Part shown: one piece after another, positions 56,986-64,000 of the stretch
Layout: every line of letters starts with the position of its first letter
How positions within the stretch are numbered: the stretch's first letter is position 1
Assembly: GCA_015486015.1 (NCBI GenBank)
Contig: WFSL01000010.1
Location: forward strand, 41,540 to 105,539
Direction: 5' to 3'
Length of the DNA stretch: 64,000 nucleotides
From: Aquificota bacterium
Lineage (GTDB): Bacteria; Thermosulfidibacterota; Thermosulfidibacteria; Thermosulfidibacterales; B14-G1
Program-made: the position numbers and the translations under genes
The notes under the pieces: model-generated
What the model was told of the DNA's origin: nothing
Database searches by the model: none
What the model saw: the letters and a program-made list of their open reading frames with translations, nothing else

Positions 56986-57996
56986 TTATGGAGGAGGTCC
57001 CTTTTCTGGCTTTTGTTCCTTCACCCTCTTCCAGTTAGGGGAATGAAGGGGCTGACCTCCTTTCAGGACCCTTATCAGGTCCTGCACAGCCATCAAGGCC
57101 ATGGCAGAGCGTGTTTCCATAGTGGCTGAACCTATGTGGGGTAGCAACACCACGCGTTCCAGTTCCAGGAGTCCCTTTTCTATTTCTGGCTCTCCCTCGT
57201 AGACGTCCAGACCTGCCCCCCATATGAGGCCTTCCTTTAAGGCTTGTGCCAGGTCCTTCTCCTTCACGATGGGGCCTCTTCCTATGTTTACGAGGATCGC
57301 ATTTCTCTTCATTTGGCGGAACTCTTCAAGGCCAAAGCGGCCCTGGGTCTCAGGAGTGAGGGGTGCCGTGATGACGAGGAAGTCGCTCTCCCTCAGCAGT
57401 TCTTCAAATGGAGCATATTTGGCATCTGTCACTTTCTCCCCTTGGGGATTGGGATGGCGATTGTGATAGATGATATTCATATTGAATCCTTTGGCCCTCT
57501 TGGCCAAGGCCGTGCCTATTCTACCCATCCCGTAAATGCCCAGGGTCTTGCCCACCAGATCCTTACCCAGAAAGAGGTGGTACCTCAAACCCACAAATCT
57601 CCCTCCCTTGGTGAAGTTGTGGGCCTGAGGGATAAGGCGGGCTGTGGCCATGAGGAGGGCCCACCCCAGGTCTGCTGTGGCCTCAGTAAGGATATCGGGG
57701 GTATGGGTAACCACTATACCCCGAGAGGTGGCAGCGTTTACATCTATGTTGTCCAGGCCTACCCCTAAGTTGCTTATTACCTTAAGATGGGGGGCGGCAT
57801 CCATCACCTCCCTATCTATCCTGTCGAAGAGCATACACAATAGACCCTCTTTGTCAGCCAAGATCTTTATCAGCTCCTGCCGGGTGATGGGTCTTTCCTC
57901 TTTGTGCCTGGTAACTTCTGTGTCTCTCCTTATGAGTTCATCAGCCTCTGGAAAGAGATAGGGCCAAGTAACCAACACCTTAGGCTTTACCATCAT
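56986..57996 (-). CDS. D-2-hydroxyacid dehydrogenase (glyoxylate/hydroxypyruvate reductase-like)
   Basis: NAD(P)-dependent dehydrogenase of about 336 residues. LGIYGMGRIGTALAKRA is the Rossmann motif. Arg, Glu and His catalytic residues are in NIGRGPIVKE, YEGEPEIEKG and LLPHIGSATMETR. The C-terminal tail is Lys/Pro-rich. ATG 57996 or 57993 both fit a GGGAGGAGGG ribosome-binding site; the upstream ATG at 58035 lies in the promoter region and is unlikely. Divergent from fabF. It reduces glyoxylate, hydroxypyruvate or similar; the substrate is not determined. Confidence 0.9.
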   Translation of the reverse strand: MMVKPKVLVTWPYLFPEADELIRRDTEVTRHKEERPITRQELIKILADKEGLLCMLFDRIDREVMDAAPHLKVISNLGVGLDNIDVNAATSRGIVVTHTPDILTEATADLGWALLMATARLIPQAHNFTKGGRFVGLRYHLFLGKDLVGKTLGIYGMGRIGTALAKRAKGFNMNIIYHNRHPNPQGEKVTDAKYAPFEELLRESDFLVITAPLTPETQGRFGLEEFRQMKRNAILVNIGRGPIVKEKDLAQALKEGLIWGAGLDVYEGEPEIEKGLLELERVVLLPHIGSATMETRSAMALMAVQDLIRVLKGGQPLHSPNWKRVKEQKPEKGPPP

Positions 57997-58023
57997 CCCT
58001 CCTCCCACTTTTGGTTGCAAGAA

Positions 58024-58052
58024 ATAAGATACCATTGACTTCGTAATGTAAA
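58024..58052 (-). promoter_or_regulatory. Candidate promoter for the 2-hydroxyacid dehydrogenase
   Basis: On the minus strand, TTTACA (58052-58047), 17-base spacer, TCTTAT (58029-58024). It overlaps the divergent fabF promoter. Confidence 0.45.
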
Positions 58053-58063
58053 GAGATTACACT
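58035..58063 (+). promoter_or_regulatory. Candidate promoter for fabF-acyl-CoA ligase
   Basis: TTGACT (58035-58040), 17-base spacer, TACACT (58058-58063), 66 bases before the fabF TTG. Overlaps the divergent promoter. Confidence 0.55.
58047..58061. promoter_or_regulatory. Palindrome between divergent promoters, possible operator
   Basis: TGTAA (58047-58051), 5-base spacer, TTACA (58057-58061). It covers the minus -35 and the plus -10, where a repressor would block both genes. Confidence 0.45.
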
Positions 58064-58129
58064 TCTTATTTAATGAGAGCAGCAGAAAGGGCTTTGCTTA
58101 ACCTTAGGAATCATCAGGAGATACAGTAG

Positions 58130-59371
58130 TTGGATAGAGGGTCGGAGTCGAGAGTTGTTGTGACAGGGATTGGAGCATTAACCCCTCTGGGTATCGGAGT
58201 CAAGGAGAGTTGGGATGCCCTTCTCAGGGGGAAATCTGGGATAAGGCGCATCACGGCCTTTGATCCTTCGGGTCTGAGGACACAGATAGCAGGGGAGGTA
58301 TTGGATTTCAGGCCAGAGGACTTTATGGATAGGAGGTCTGCGAAGCGCTTCGACAGGTCTATTGCCTTTGCTATTGCTGCCAGTCGTATGGCCCTTGAGG
58401 ATGCTGGGTTAAGGGTGACCCCTGATGTGGGGGTGATCATAGGCAATTCCTTGGGGGGTGTGAATACCATTGAAGAGAACGCTTCTTTGATGTACTCAGG
58501 CCATGAGAAGAGGATTTCGGCCTTCTTTATCCCTGGCATGATCTCCAGTATGGCATCGAGCCTTGTGGCTATCGAGCTGGGCATGAAGGGTCCAAACTTT
58601 GTGATTAACGGGGCGTGTGCGTCGGGGGCCCTTGCCATAGGCTGTGGTTACCGCTTGGTGAGAGAGGGTGCCCTTAGGGCCATGCTCGTGGGGGGCACAG
58701 AAGCAGGCATATGTCGTCTCATGTACTGCGGTTATAATTCTCTAAGGGGTACAAGCACAAGGAACCATGAACCAGAGAGGGCCTCTCGCCCCTTTGACCG
58801 AGATAGAGACGGCTTCGTCCCTGCAGAGGGGGCAGGGATGCTTCTTCTTGAAGGCTTATCGGACGCCCTTGATAGGGGAGCTACCATCTATGCTGAGCTG
58901 GTAGGTTTCGGCAATTCCTGTGATGCCTATCACTTTACTGCGCCGGATCCAGAGGGGGATGGGGCACGCCGCTGTATGGAGGCAGCCCTGGTCGATGCAG
59001 GTCTGGAGCCGAGCGAGGTGGATTACATAAACGCCCATGGTACCTCTACCCCTCTCAATGACCTTGTGGAGACCAAGGCAATAAAGGCCGTTTTTGGGAA
59101 GCACAGCTATAAGCTCATGGTGAGCTCTAACAAATCTATGATAGGCCACACTGTGGGGGCGGCGGGGGCCATTGAGGCTATCTTTTCGGTGTTGACCCTG
59201 AGGGAGGGGATGGTGCCACCCACGATCAACTATGAGAACCCTGATCCCGAATGTGATCTTGATTACGTTCCACAGAGGGCAAGAAAGGCCGATGTGAGGG
59301 TTGTGCTTTCTAACTCCTTTGGCTTTGGAGGCATAAACGCCTCCCTTGTCTTCAAGAAGTTTGAGAGCTGA
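58130..59371 (+). CDS. fabF: Beta-ketoacyl-ACP synthase II-like condensing enzyme
   Basis: A thiolase-fold condensing enzyme of 413 residues. The catalytic triad is complete: Cys in NGACASGALAIG, His in NAHGTSTPLND and His in MIGHTVGAAGAIE. RPFDRDRDGFVPAEGAG and SNSFGFGGINASL are FabF signatures. The start is TTG 58130 with AGGAG nine bases upstream. No acyl carrier protein or other fab gene is adjacent; the next gene is an acyl-CoA ligase. It may be housekeeping or dedicated to a special acyl product. Confidence 0.9.
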   Translation: MDRGSESRVVVTGIGALTPLGIGVKESWDALLRGKSGIRRITAFDPSGLRTQIAGEVLDFRPEDFMDRRSAKRFDRSIAFAIAASRMALEDAGLRVTPDVGVIIGNSLGGVNTIEENASLMYSGHEKRISAFFIPGMISSMASSLVAIELGMKGPNFVINGACASGALAIGCGYRLVREGALRAMLVGGTEAGICRLMYCGYNSLRGTSTRNHEPERASRPFDRDRDGFVPAEGAGMLLLEGLSDALDRGATIYAELVGFGNSCDAYHFTAPDPEGDGARRCMEAALVDAGLEPSEVDYINAHGTSTPLNDLVETKAIKAVFGKHSYKLMVSSNKSMIGHTVGAAGAIEAIFSVLTLREGMVPPTINYENPDPECDLDYVPQRARKADVRVVLSNSFGFGGINASLVFKKFES

Positions 59372-59402
59372 ACATCTGTGGATTTTAAGGAGGAGGTGAG
59401 GT

Positions 59403-61016
59403 ATGAGCGGGGAGTTTGAGAGGATGTTTAACGAGGATTTCACCTACTTGAAGGCCTTTATGCGGAGTGTGACACACTATCCTGATGAGAGGGCCCTTAC
59501 GTGCACCACTCGGGATCGAAGCTGGACCTACCGGGAGCTCAATGAGGAGGCAAACCGCCTTGCGCATACCATCCTCTCTGAAGATGTGACGGGTGAGGAT
59601 GTAGTGATGTGTTGTCTGTTTAATACTGCGGAGTTCGTGTTCTGTTGGATTGGGACCCAGAAGGCAGGAGTGGTTTTCTCTCCCATCAATTTCAGGCTTG
59701 CGCCAGGAGAGATCGCTCTCCATATAGAGGACAGCTTGCCAAAGGTCTTCATTTACGACTCAGACCTGAGGGATACGGTGAAAGAGGCTCTGGCCATGAG
59801 TCACCACAAACCCAAGAGAGTGGTCTCGGTTGGTGAAGGTGAACCTCTGCCTGGGGCTGTTCGGTACGAGGATTATGTGGCATCTGGTTCGACGGAGGAC
59901 GTGGAGGCCAATCCCAAGGGCCCCTTTGATGAGATAGTGCGTTTGTACACCTCTGGCACCACAGGCTTACCCAAGGGGGTTCCTTTAAACAACATATGCA
60001 ACCTGATGAGGAGCTATGATGTGCTGATCCATTTCCCCTTAGGTCCCAAAGACAAGACCATGAACATGACCCCATGGTTCCATGCAGGAGGACTTCATAG
60101 TGGGGGTCCGTGCCCCACCCTTCACGCTGGTGGCGAGATTGTGGGACTGAAGACTTTCAATCCCAAGGTGGTTCTCGACTGTGTTGAGCGCTATGGCCTT
60201 ACCTTCCTTATTGGTGCACCGGTGAGCTTGGAGCTCCTCTCTCAGGTGCAGGCGAAGCAACCCAGGGATTTGAGCACTTTAAGGGGGATCGTCAGCATGG
60301 GTGCCCCCCTCTATAGGGAGGCCTGCATTCGCTATCAGAAGCTTTTGACCCCCAATATCTTCAATGGGTATGGCACCACCGAGACCTTCTGGAATACCTT
60401 CTTGAGGCCCTATGATCTTCCGGACAAGGCGGGGACTGCTGGACGCCCTTGCACCGATGATCTGGTGAGGGTAGTGAAGATTCGGGAGGGTCTGGAACAT
60501 GCAGAGCCTGATGATCTTGTTGCTCGCAATGGAAAAGAGGAAGGGGAGGTGATCATAAGGTCTCTAAAGGCCCCTTACATGTATTACAATAGGCCTGAGG
60601 AGGACAAGAAACAGTATTATAAGGGGTGGTATTATACCAAGGATGTTGCAACATGGGATGAGGAGGGATACATCACTATATGTGGCCGCAGGGATGACAT
60701 GATAATATGTGAAGGTGAGAACATCCATCCATCCCAGATAGAGGCTATCATAAATGAGCATCCGAAGGTGGCTGATTCTGTGGTTGTCGGGGTGCCAGAC
60801 CCTGTGAAGGGGGAGGTAGTTGCAGCCTTTGTGAAGCCCGATGATCCTACCCTCACACCGAAGGAGCTCTCCCAGTTCCTGACAAAGCACCCTGGATTAG
60901 CTAAGTTCAAGAGACCCAAGTATATAAAGATGGTGGAGGAGCTGCCTCTTACTGCTACCGGTAAAAAGAAGCACTTTGTGGCCCGTGAGCTTGCAATTCA
61001 GGAATTCAAGAAGTGA
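59403..61016 (+). CDS. AMP-dependent acyl-CoA synthetase/ligase
   Basis: ANL-superfamily ligase of 537 residues. AMP-binding P-loop YTSGTTGLPKGVPLNN, then NGYGTTETFWNT, DVATWDEEGYITICGRRDDMI (hinge) and the C-terminal catalytic Lys in LPLTATGKKKHF. The acyl substrate (fatty or aromatic acid) is not evident. It lies 31 bases after fabF with a GGAGGAGG ribosome-binding site, same transcript. Confidence 0.9.
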   Translation: MSGEFERMFNEDFTYLKAFMRSVTHYPDERALTCTTRDRSWTYRELNEEANRLAHTILSEDVTGEDVVMCCLFNTAEFVFCWIGTQKAGVVFSPINFRLAPGEIALHIEDSLPKVFIYDSDLRDTVKEALAMSHHKPKRVVSVGEGEPLPGAVRYEDYVASGSTEDVEANPKGPFDEIVRLYTSGTTGLPKGVPLNNICNLMRSYDVLIHFPLGPKDKTMNMTPWFHAGGLHSGGPCPTLHAGGEIVGLKTFNPKVVLDCVERYGLTFLIGAPVSLELLSQVQAKQPRDLSTLRGIVSMGAPLYREACIRYQKLLTPNIFNGYGTTETFWNTFLRPYDLPDKAGTAGRPCTDDLVRVVKIREGLEHAEPDDLVARNGKEEGEVIIRSLKAPYMYYNRPEEDKKQYYKGWYYTKDVATWDEEGYITICGRRDDMIICEGENIHPSQIEAIINEHPKVADSVVVGVPDPVKGEVVAAFVKPDDPTLTPKELSQFLTKHPGLAKFKRPKYIKMVEELPLTATGKKKHFVARELAIQEFKK

Positions 61017-61047
61017 GGGATGCTTTGTGGGGTGTCAGCTTACCCAT

Positions 61048-62121
61048 TTACAACCTCCCTCTCAGTAGGAGATCTTGGCCGATGCGTTTGTAGGTCACCT
61101 TCTTTAGCTTCATGGCCTGTTTTACGCTCCTTAAGCCCAGGTCCCTTACTGGGGAGCGGCCTACTCCTAAGAAGATGGGGGCTATGAAGATGTAGATCTC
61201 GTCGGCCAAGCCCTCTTTTAGAAAGGAGGTGATAACTTTGCCTCCTCCCTCTACTAAGAGTTGAGCTATCCCCTTTTTGCCTAATTCCCTGAGTGCTGCT
61301 TTCAGGGGTATCTTTCCATCGGCATCCCTCAAGGCTATCACCTCTATTCCCCGCTCCCTAAGGGCTGCTATCTTTCCCCTTTTTTCTTCAGAGGTAAAAA
61401 TTAAGGTAGGGGGTGGGGTGGTGAATAAATTCAAATCCATGGGTAGGCTGAGAGAAGTATCAAGCACCACCCTAAGGGGGTTCTTTCCCTTTACCAGCCG
61501 GACGGTTAGCCGGGGGTTGTCCAGAGCTGCTGTTTCCCTGCCGATTAGAATGGCATCGCTCTCGGCCCTAAGGCGATGGGTGTGCCTCAAGGCCTGAGGG
61601 CCACTAATCCACTGGGAATGGCCAGAAGCTGTGGCTATGCTGCCATCCAGGGATTGGGCCCATTTAAGGATCACCCAGGGTAGACCTGTTGTGACCCACT
61701 TGAAGAAGGCCCTGTTAAGATCCCGACACTCTTCTTCCAGTACCCCTACTTCCACCTGGATACCAGCAGAGCGCAGGATTCCTATGCCCTTTCCAGCTAC
61801 TAAGGGATTGGGGTCCAGGGTCCCTACCACTACTCGCTTTATTCCCGCATGGATGATGGCCTCGGTACAAGGTGGGGTCTTGCCATAGTGGCAGCAGGGC
61901 TCCAGATTGACGTACATGGTAGCCCCAGGGGCCTTCCAGTTTAGCCTTTTCAGGACCTCTCGTTCAGCATGAAGATCGCCGAATCTTCGATGGTAACCCT
62001 TGGCCATGATCCGACCTTCTCCATCCACAACGACCGCACCCACCATAGGGTTGGGACTCACCCAGCCAGCTCCACGCCTGGCCAGCTTTAGGGCCAGCGC
62101 CATAAAATCCCTATCCTCCAT
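61048..62121 (-). CDS. ribD: Bifunctional riboflavin biosynthesis deaminase/reductase
   Basis: An N-terminal zinc deaminase (HAEREVL, then LEPCCHYGKTPPCTEAI with the zinc Cys) is followed by a C-terminal NADPH reductase (LKWAQSLDGSIAT, RAESDAILIGRETA, LVEGGGKVITSFL). The length (357 residues) is standard. ATG 62121 with GGAG at -5 is preferred over GTG 62127. Only 44 bases separate it from the divergent peptidase gene, so no FMN riboswitch fits. Other rib genes are elsewhere. Confidence 0.95.
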   Translation of the reverse strand: MEDRDFMALALKLARRGAGWVSPNPMVGAVVVDGEGRIMAKGYHRRFGDLHAEREVLKRLNWKAPGATMYVNLEPCCHYGKTPPCTEAIIHAGIKRVVVGTLDPNPLVAGKGIGILRSAGIQVEVGVLEEECRDLNRAFFKWVTTGLPWVILKWAQSLDGSIATASGHSQWISGPQALRHTHRLRAESDAILIGRETAALDNPRLTVRLVKGKNPLRVVLDTSLSLPMDLNLFTTPPPTLIFTSEEKRGKIAALRERGIEVIALRDADGKIPLKAALRELGKKGIAQLLVEGGGKVITSFLKEGLADEIYIFIAPIFLGVGRSPVRDLGLRSVKQAMKLKKVTYKRIGQDLLLRGRL

Positions 62122-62131
62122 CCTCACTCCT

Positions 62132-62159
62132 TTGCCTTGGTTTCACTTCGTTTTATCTT
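62132..62159 (+). promoter_or_regulatory. Candidate promoter giving a leaderless peptidase mRNA
   Basis: TTGCCT (62132-62137), 16-base spacer, TATCTT (62154-62159), which ends 6 bases before the ATG at 62166. Confidence 0.4.
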
Positions 62160-62165
62160 ATTCTT

Positions 62166-63086
62166 ATGGCGGAGACAAAGTTGCAAAGGGGCATCAACCT
62201 TAAAGAGGTAGAGGAGCACCTTTGGGGCTTGGTAAATCACCTCGCTCTAACTATTGGCCCCAGGAGCCTGTATAGACCAGACAAATTAGAGGAGGCTTCT
62301 TCCTTTATTTGGGGACTTTTGGGGGAGTGGGGATTTTCTGTGGTGCCTCAGGAGTTCCAAGTGTGGAAAACCCCAGTGAGGAACCTGATAGCCTATCTCC
62401 ATGGTGCTCCAGAAAGGCCCTACTACCTTATTGGTGCCCACTACGACACAGTAAGCCACACCCCAGGAGCCGACGACAATGCCTCGGCTGTTGCTGTGGC
62501 CTTGGAGCTGGCCCATCTTATTGCCCAGGGTGTTTTAAAGTCGCTCAGTCCCCTGGCTATTGCCTTTTTCACTTTGGAGGAGCCCCCTACCTTCGGCACA
62601 CCCTTAATGGGCAGTCGGGTGTATGCTTCCTGGGCCCAGAGGGAGGGGCACGCCATTAAGGGGGCCTTGATCCTGGAGATGGTGGGTTACTACTGCCAGG
62701 AGGTGGGGTGTCAGAGATACCCACCCTTTCTTCGCCAGTTGATGGGGTTGCCCAAGAAAGGGGATTTCATTGGCATCATTGGTGATGGGAAATCTCGAAG
62801 ATTGGTAGAAAGGTTAAAGAGGGCATTTGAGATGAACCCTGCCTTACCTGTGCATGCACTGGTGGTACCTCTCAGGGGCTATCTGCTGCCAGCAACCCGC
62901 CTGTCGGATAACGCCTCATTCTGGGACAAGGGATACCCAGCCGTCATGATCACCGACACGGCATATTACAGAAATCCCAACTACCACACCTCTCGGGATA
63001 CCCCAGATACCTTGGACTACTCCGCCATGGCCCAACTGGTGAAAAGTCTGGCCTCTTTTCTCACTTTGTTCTGGAGGCCCCTGTGA
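62166..63086 (+). CDS. M28-family zinc aminopeptidase-like protein
   Basis: A 306-residue M28 metallopeptidase. Metal ligands are visible: His in IGAHYDTVS, bridging Asp in PGADDNASAV, catalytic and ligand Glu in TLEEPPTFG, Glu in ILEMVGY and His in NYHTSRDTPDTLDY. No signal peptide is evident, so it is probably cytoplasmic. The ATG has no ribosome-binding site, agreeing with a leaderless start. The physiological peptide or amide substrate is unknown. Confidence 0.88.
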   Translation: MAETKLQRGINLKEVEEHLWGLVNHLALTIGPRSLYRPDKLEEASSFIWGLLGEWGFSVVPQEFQVWKTPVRNLIAYLHGAPERPYYLIGAHYDTVSHTPGADDNASAVAVALELAHLIAQGVLKSLSPLAIAFFTLEEPPTFGTPLMGSRVYASWAQREGHAIKGALILEMVGYYCQEVGCQRYPPFLRQLMGLPKKGDFIGIIGDGKSRRLVERLKRAFEMNPALPVHALVVPLRGYLLPATRLSDNASFWDKGYPAVMITDTAYYRNPNYHTSRDTPDTLDYSAMAQLVKSLASFLTLFWRPL

Positions 63087-63096
63087 CTCTAAAGGG

Positions 63097-63124
63097 TTGA
63101 CTTATCGAAAATATTGTTTACAAT
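63097..63124 (+). promoter_or_regulatory. Promoter of the gntR-prpD unit
   Basis: TTGACT (63097-63102), 16-base spacer, TACAAT (63119-63124), 28 bases before the regulator ATG. Confidence 0.65.
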
Positions 63125-63136
63125 TAACAATAAACA
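63115..63136. promoter_or_regulatory. Palindromic operator over the gntR -10 box
   Basis: TGTTTA (63115-63120), 10-base centre, TAAACA (63131-63136), with an inner TTGTT/AACAA symmetry. It encloses the -10 hexamer, so binding should block transcription; autoregulation by the GntR protein is likely. Confidence 0.55.
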
Positions 63137-63152
63137 GTTGGCAGGAGATGAA

Positions 63153-63824
63153 ATGGAAGTCTTAAGTGTAACTACAGCTGTTTTAGAGTACCTGAGGGAT
63201 AGGATCATATCTGGGGAGCTAAAGGCTGGACAGCGTCTGAGTGAGGCGGAATTGGCCACCAGCTTGGAAGTAAGCAGGGGTCCAATTCGGGAGGCCTTTA
63301 GGGTACTGGAAAAGGAACAACTGGTAGTGAGCTTTCCCAGGAGGGGTACCTTCGTATCTGAGGTCTCTGTTGAAGACTTCCTGGACCTATATCAAGCCAG
63401 GGAGATGCTTGAGTGCTATGCCATTGAGCTGCTAAAAGAGAGTGAAAAAAGAGAACTCTCTGAGGTGGAAGGGGCGCTGGATAAAACAGTTGATCTGCCT
63501 TTCCCTCCACCCGGAGACACCGAGGCAAAATTAAAGTATTTGAGGGCCTTTTCAAATTTCCACTTCAAGTTGGTAGAGGCGGCGGGTAACAAGAGGGTGA
63601 CAAAGTTTTACAGGGATATCTCCAACCATCTCCTTCGGTATCAGTTTATGTATGCTTACATCCCTGGGCTCACAAAAAACTCTCAGAAGGATCATACGCA
63701 GATCCTAAATCTCATCAAGGCGGGAGAGTATGACAAGGCCAAGGAGTTCTTGAGGGTACATATCAGATCCTTCGTGAAGTTGATGAAATCCTGGATGTTT
63801 GGTCCCAGAGAAAATCAGGGTTAG
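63153..63824 (+). CDS. GntR-family transcriptional regulator (FCD/FadR subfamily)
   Basis: A 223-residue regulator. N-terminal winged helix: LEYLRDRIISGELKAGQRLS, then EAELATSLEVSRGPIREAFR and the wing GTFVSEVS. The C-terminal all-helical FCD effector domain follows (FLDLYQAREMLECYAIEL, NFHFKLVEAAGNKRVTKF, KDHTQILNLIKAGEYDKA), with His/Asp residues that bind a metal and organic acids in this family. ATG 63153 has AGGAG upstream; a TTG at 63114 is inside the promoter. The next gene (PrpD family) is the probable target. Confidence 0.93.
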   Translation: MEVLSVTTAVLEYLRDRIISGELKAGQRLSEAELATSLEVSRGPIREAFRVLEKEQLVVSFPRRGTFVSEVSVEDFLDLYQAREMLECYAIELLKESEKRELSEVEGALDKTVDLPFPPPGDTEAKLKYLRAFSNFHFKLVEAAGNKRVTKFYRDISNHLLRYQFMYAYIPGLTKNSQKDHTQILNLIKAGEYDKAKEFLRVHIRSFVKLMKSWMFGPRENQG

Positions 63825-63834
63825 GAGGTTAAAT

Positions 63835-64000
63835 ATGGAAGGGAAAGAAATTACAAGGGAGTTTGCAGATTTTGTGGCAAGTATCCAGTTTTCAGGCCTA
63901 AGTAGTGAGGTAGTGGAGCAGGCCAAAGATTACATCCTGGATTGTATAGGTTGTACCATGGGAGGATACGCTGTACCGGAGGGTGTGCAGATTGCCAAAC
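63835..64000 (+). CDS. MmgE/PrpD-family protein, N-terminal fragment (runs off window)
   Basis: About 55 residues of an MmgE/PrpD protein (2-methylcitrate dehydratase/cis-aconitate decarboxylase relatives). It starts MEGKEITREFADFVASIQF and has VVEQAKDYILDCIGCTMGG, typical for the family. AGGAGG precedes ATG 63835. It directly follows gntR, as is common for organic-acid catabolic units. The gene continues beyond base 64000, so the exact substrate class cannot be assigned. Confidence 0.8.
   Translation, partial: MEGKEITREFADFVASIQFSGLSSEVVEQAKDYILDCIGCTMGGYAVPEGVQIAK

Noticed and set aside
62122..62165. FMN riboswitch before ribD
   Set aside because: The divergent gap is only 44 bases, too short for it.

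Overview
The window reads as chromosomal DNA of an anaerobic, diderm (Gram-negative) bacterium. Kdo/LPS genes (kdsB, waaA, a heptosyltransferase) indicate an outer membrane. The futalosine menaquinone genes (mqnE, mqnA, mqnC), several multihaem c-type cytochromes, a biotin-dependent acyl-CoA carboxylase with methylmalonyl-CoA mutase, ferredoxin-linked 2-oxoacid oxidoreductase subunits, and a superoxide reductase/rubredoxin/flavodiiron set fit a strict anaerobe that respires with quinones and cytochromes. A Desulfobacterota-like lineage is the best guess, by gene content only. Arg codons are mostly AGG and coding strands are purine-rich, as often seen in thermophiles. No tRNA, rRNA, CRISPR array, insertion sequence or prophage was seen.

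Layout. 0-2.5 kb: mqnE (5'-truncated), mqnA, mqnC. 2.5-11.4 kb (minus): pckA, usp, a SpoU methyltransferase, an amidohydrolase, a PAS hybrid histidine kinase, then fba-pfkB-DUF1614. 11.5-13.3 kb: a membrane-anchored seven-haem cytochrome with an EF-hand-like loop plus a cytochrome b, in AT-richer DNA. 13.3-21.7 kb: translation/housekeeping block cysS, aminotransferase, SAM hydrolase, prfB (programmed +1 frameshift), rpsB, tsf, pyrH, frr, a small ferredoxin, uppS. 21.7-25.5 kb: thiDN fusion, a crotonase, transaldolase, rsmA. 25.6-31.9 kb: carboxyltransferase, biotin carboxylase, biotin carrier, methylmalonyl-CoA mutase large subunit, a LysM lipoprotein. 32.1-39.5 kb: an envelope-sugar operon (kdsB, waaA, SIS isomerase, split transketolase, 2-hydroxyacid dehydrogenase, SDR, heptosyltransferase). 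39.5-47.9 kb (minus): a tightly overlapping operon gap-pgk-tpiA-secG-pheA-ctpA-deacetylase-korB-korC-ubiquitin-like protein.

48.1-57 kb (minus) is the most unusual part: a redox/detoxification island with two HAO-type octahaem cytochromes, a pentahaem cytochrome behind a near-consensus promoter, bacterioferritin-like protein, superoxide reductase, flavodiiron protein, flavin reductase, rubredoxin, an exported protein and a ferritin-FNT-channel fusion. Three of these genes are broken as the sequence stands: the ferritin-FNT fusion (one-base shift), the flavodiiron protein (about 140 residues missing, including most metal ligands) and the pentahaem cytochrome (one-base shift in a G run). The ensemble suggests handling of O2, NO and nitrite/hydroxylamine. 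It is either decaying or carries local sequence errors.

57-64 kb: a 2-hydroxyacid dehydrogenase divergent from fabF and an acyl-CoA ligase, with overlapping promoters and a palindrome between them; ribD divergent from an M28 peptidase; then a GntR/FCD regulator with a palindrome over its own -10 box, followed by an MmgE/PrpD gene that runs off the window.
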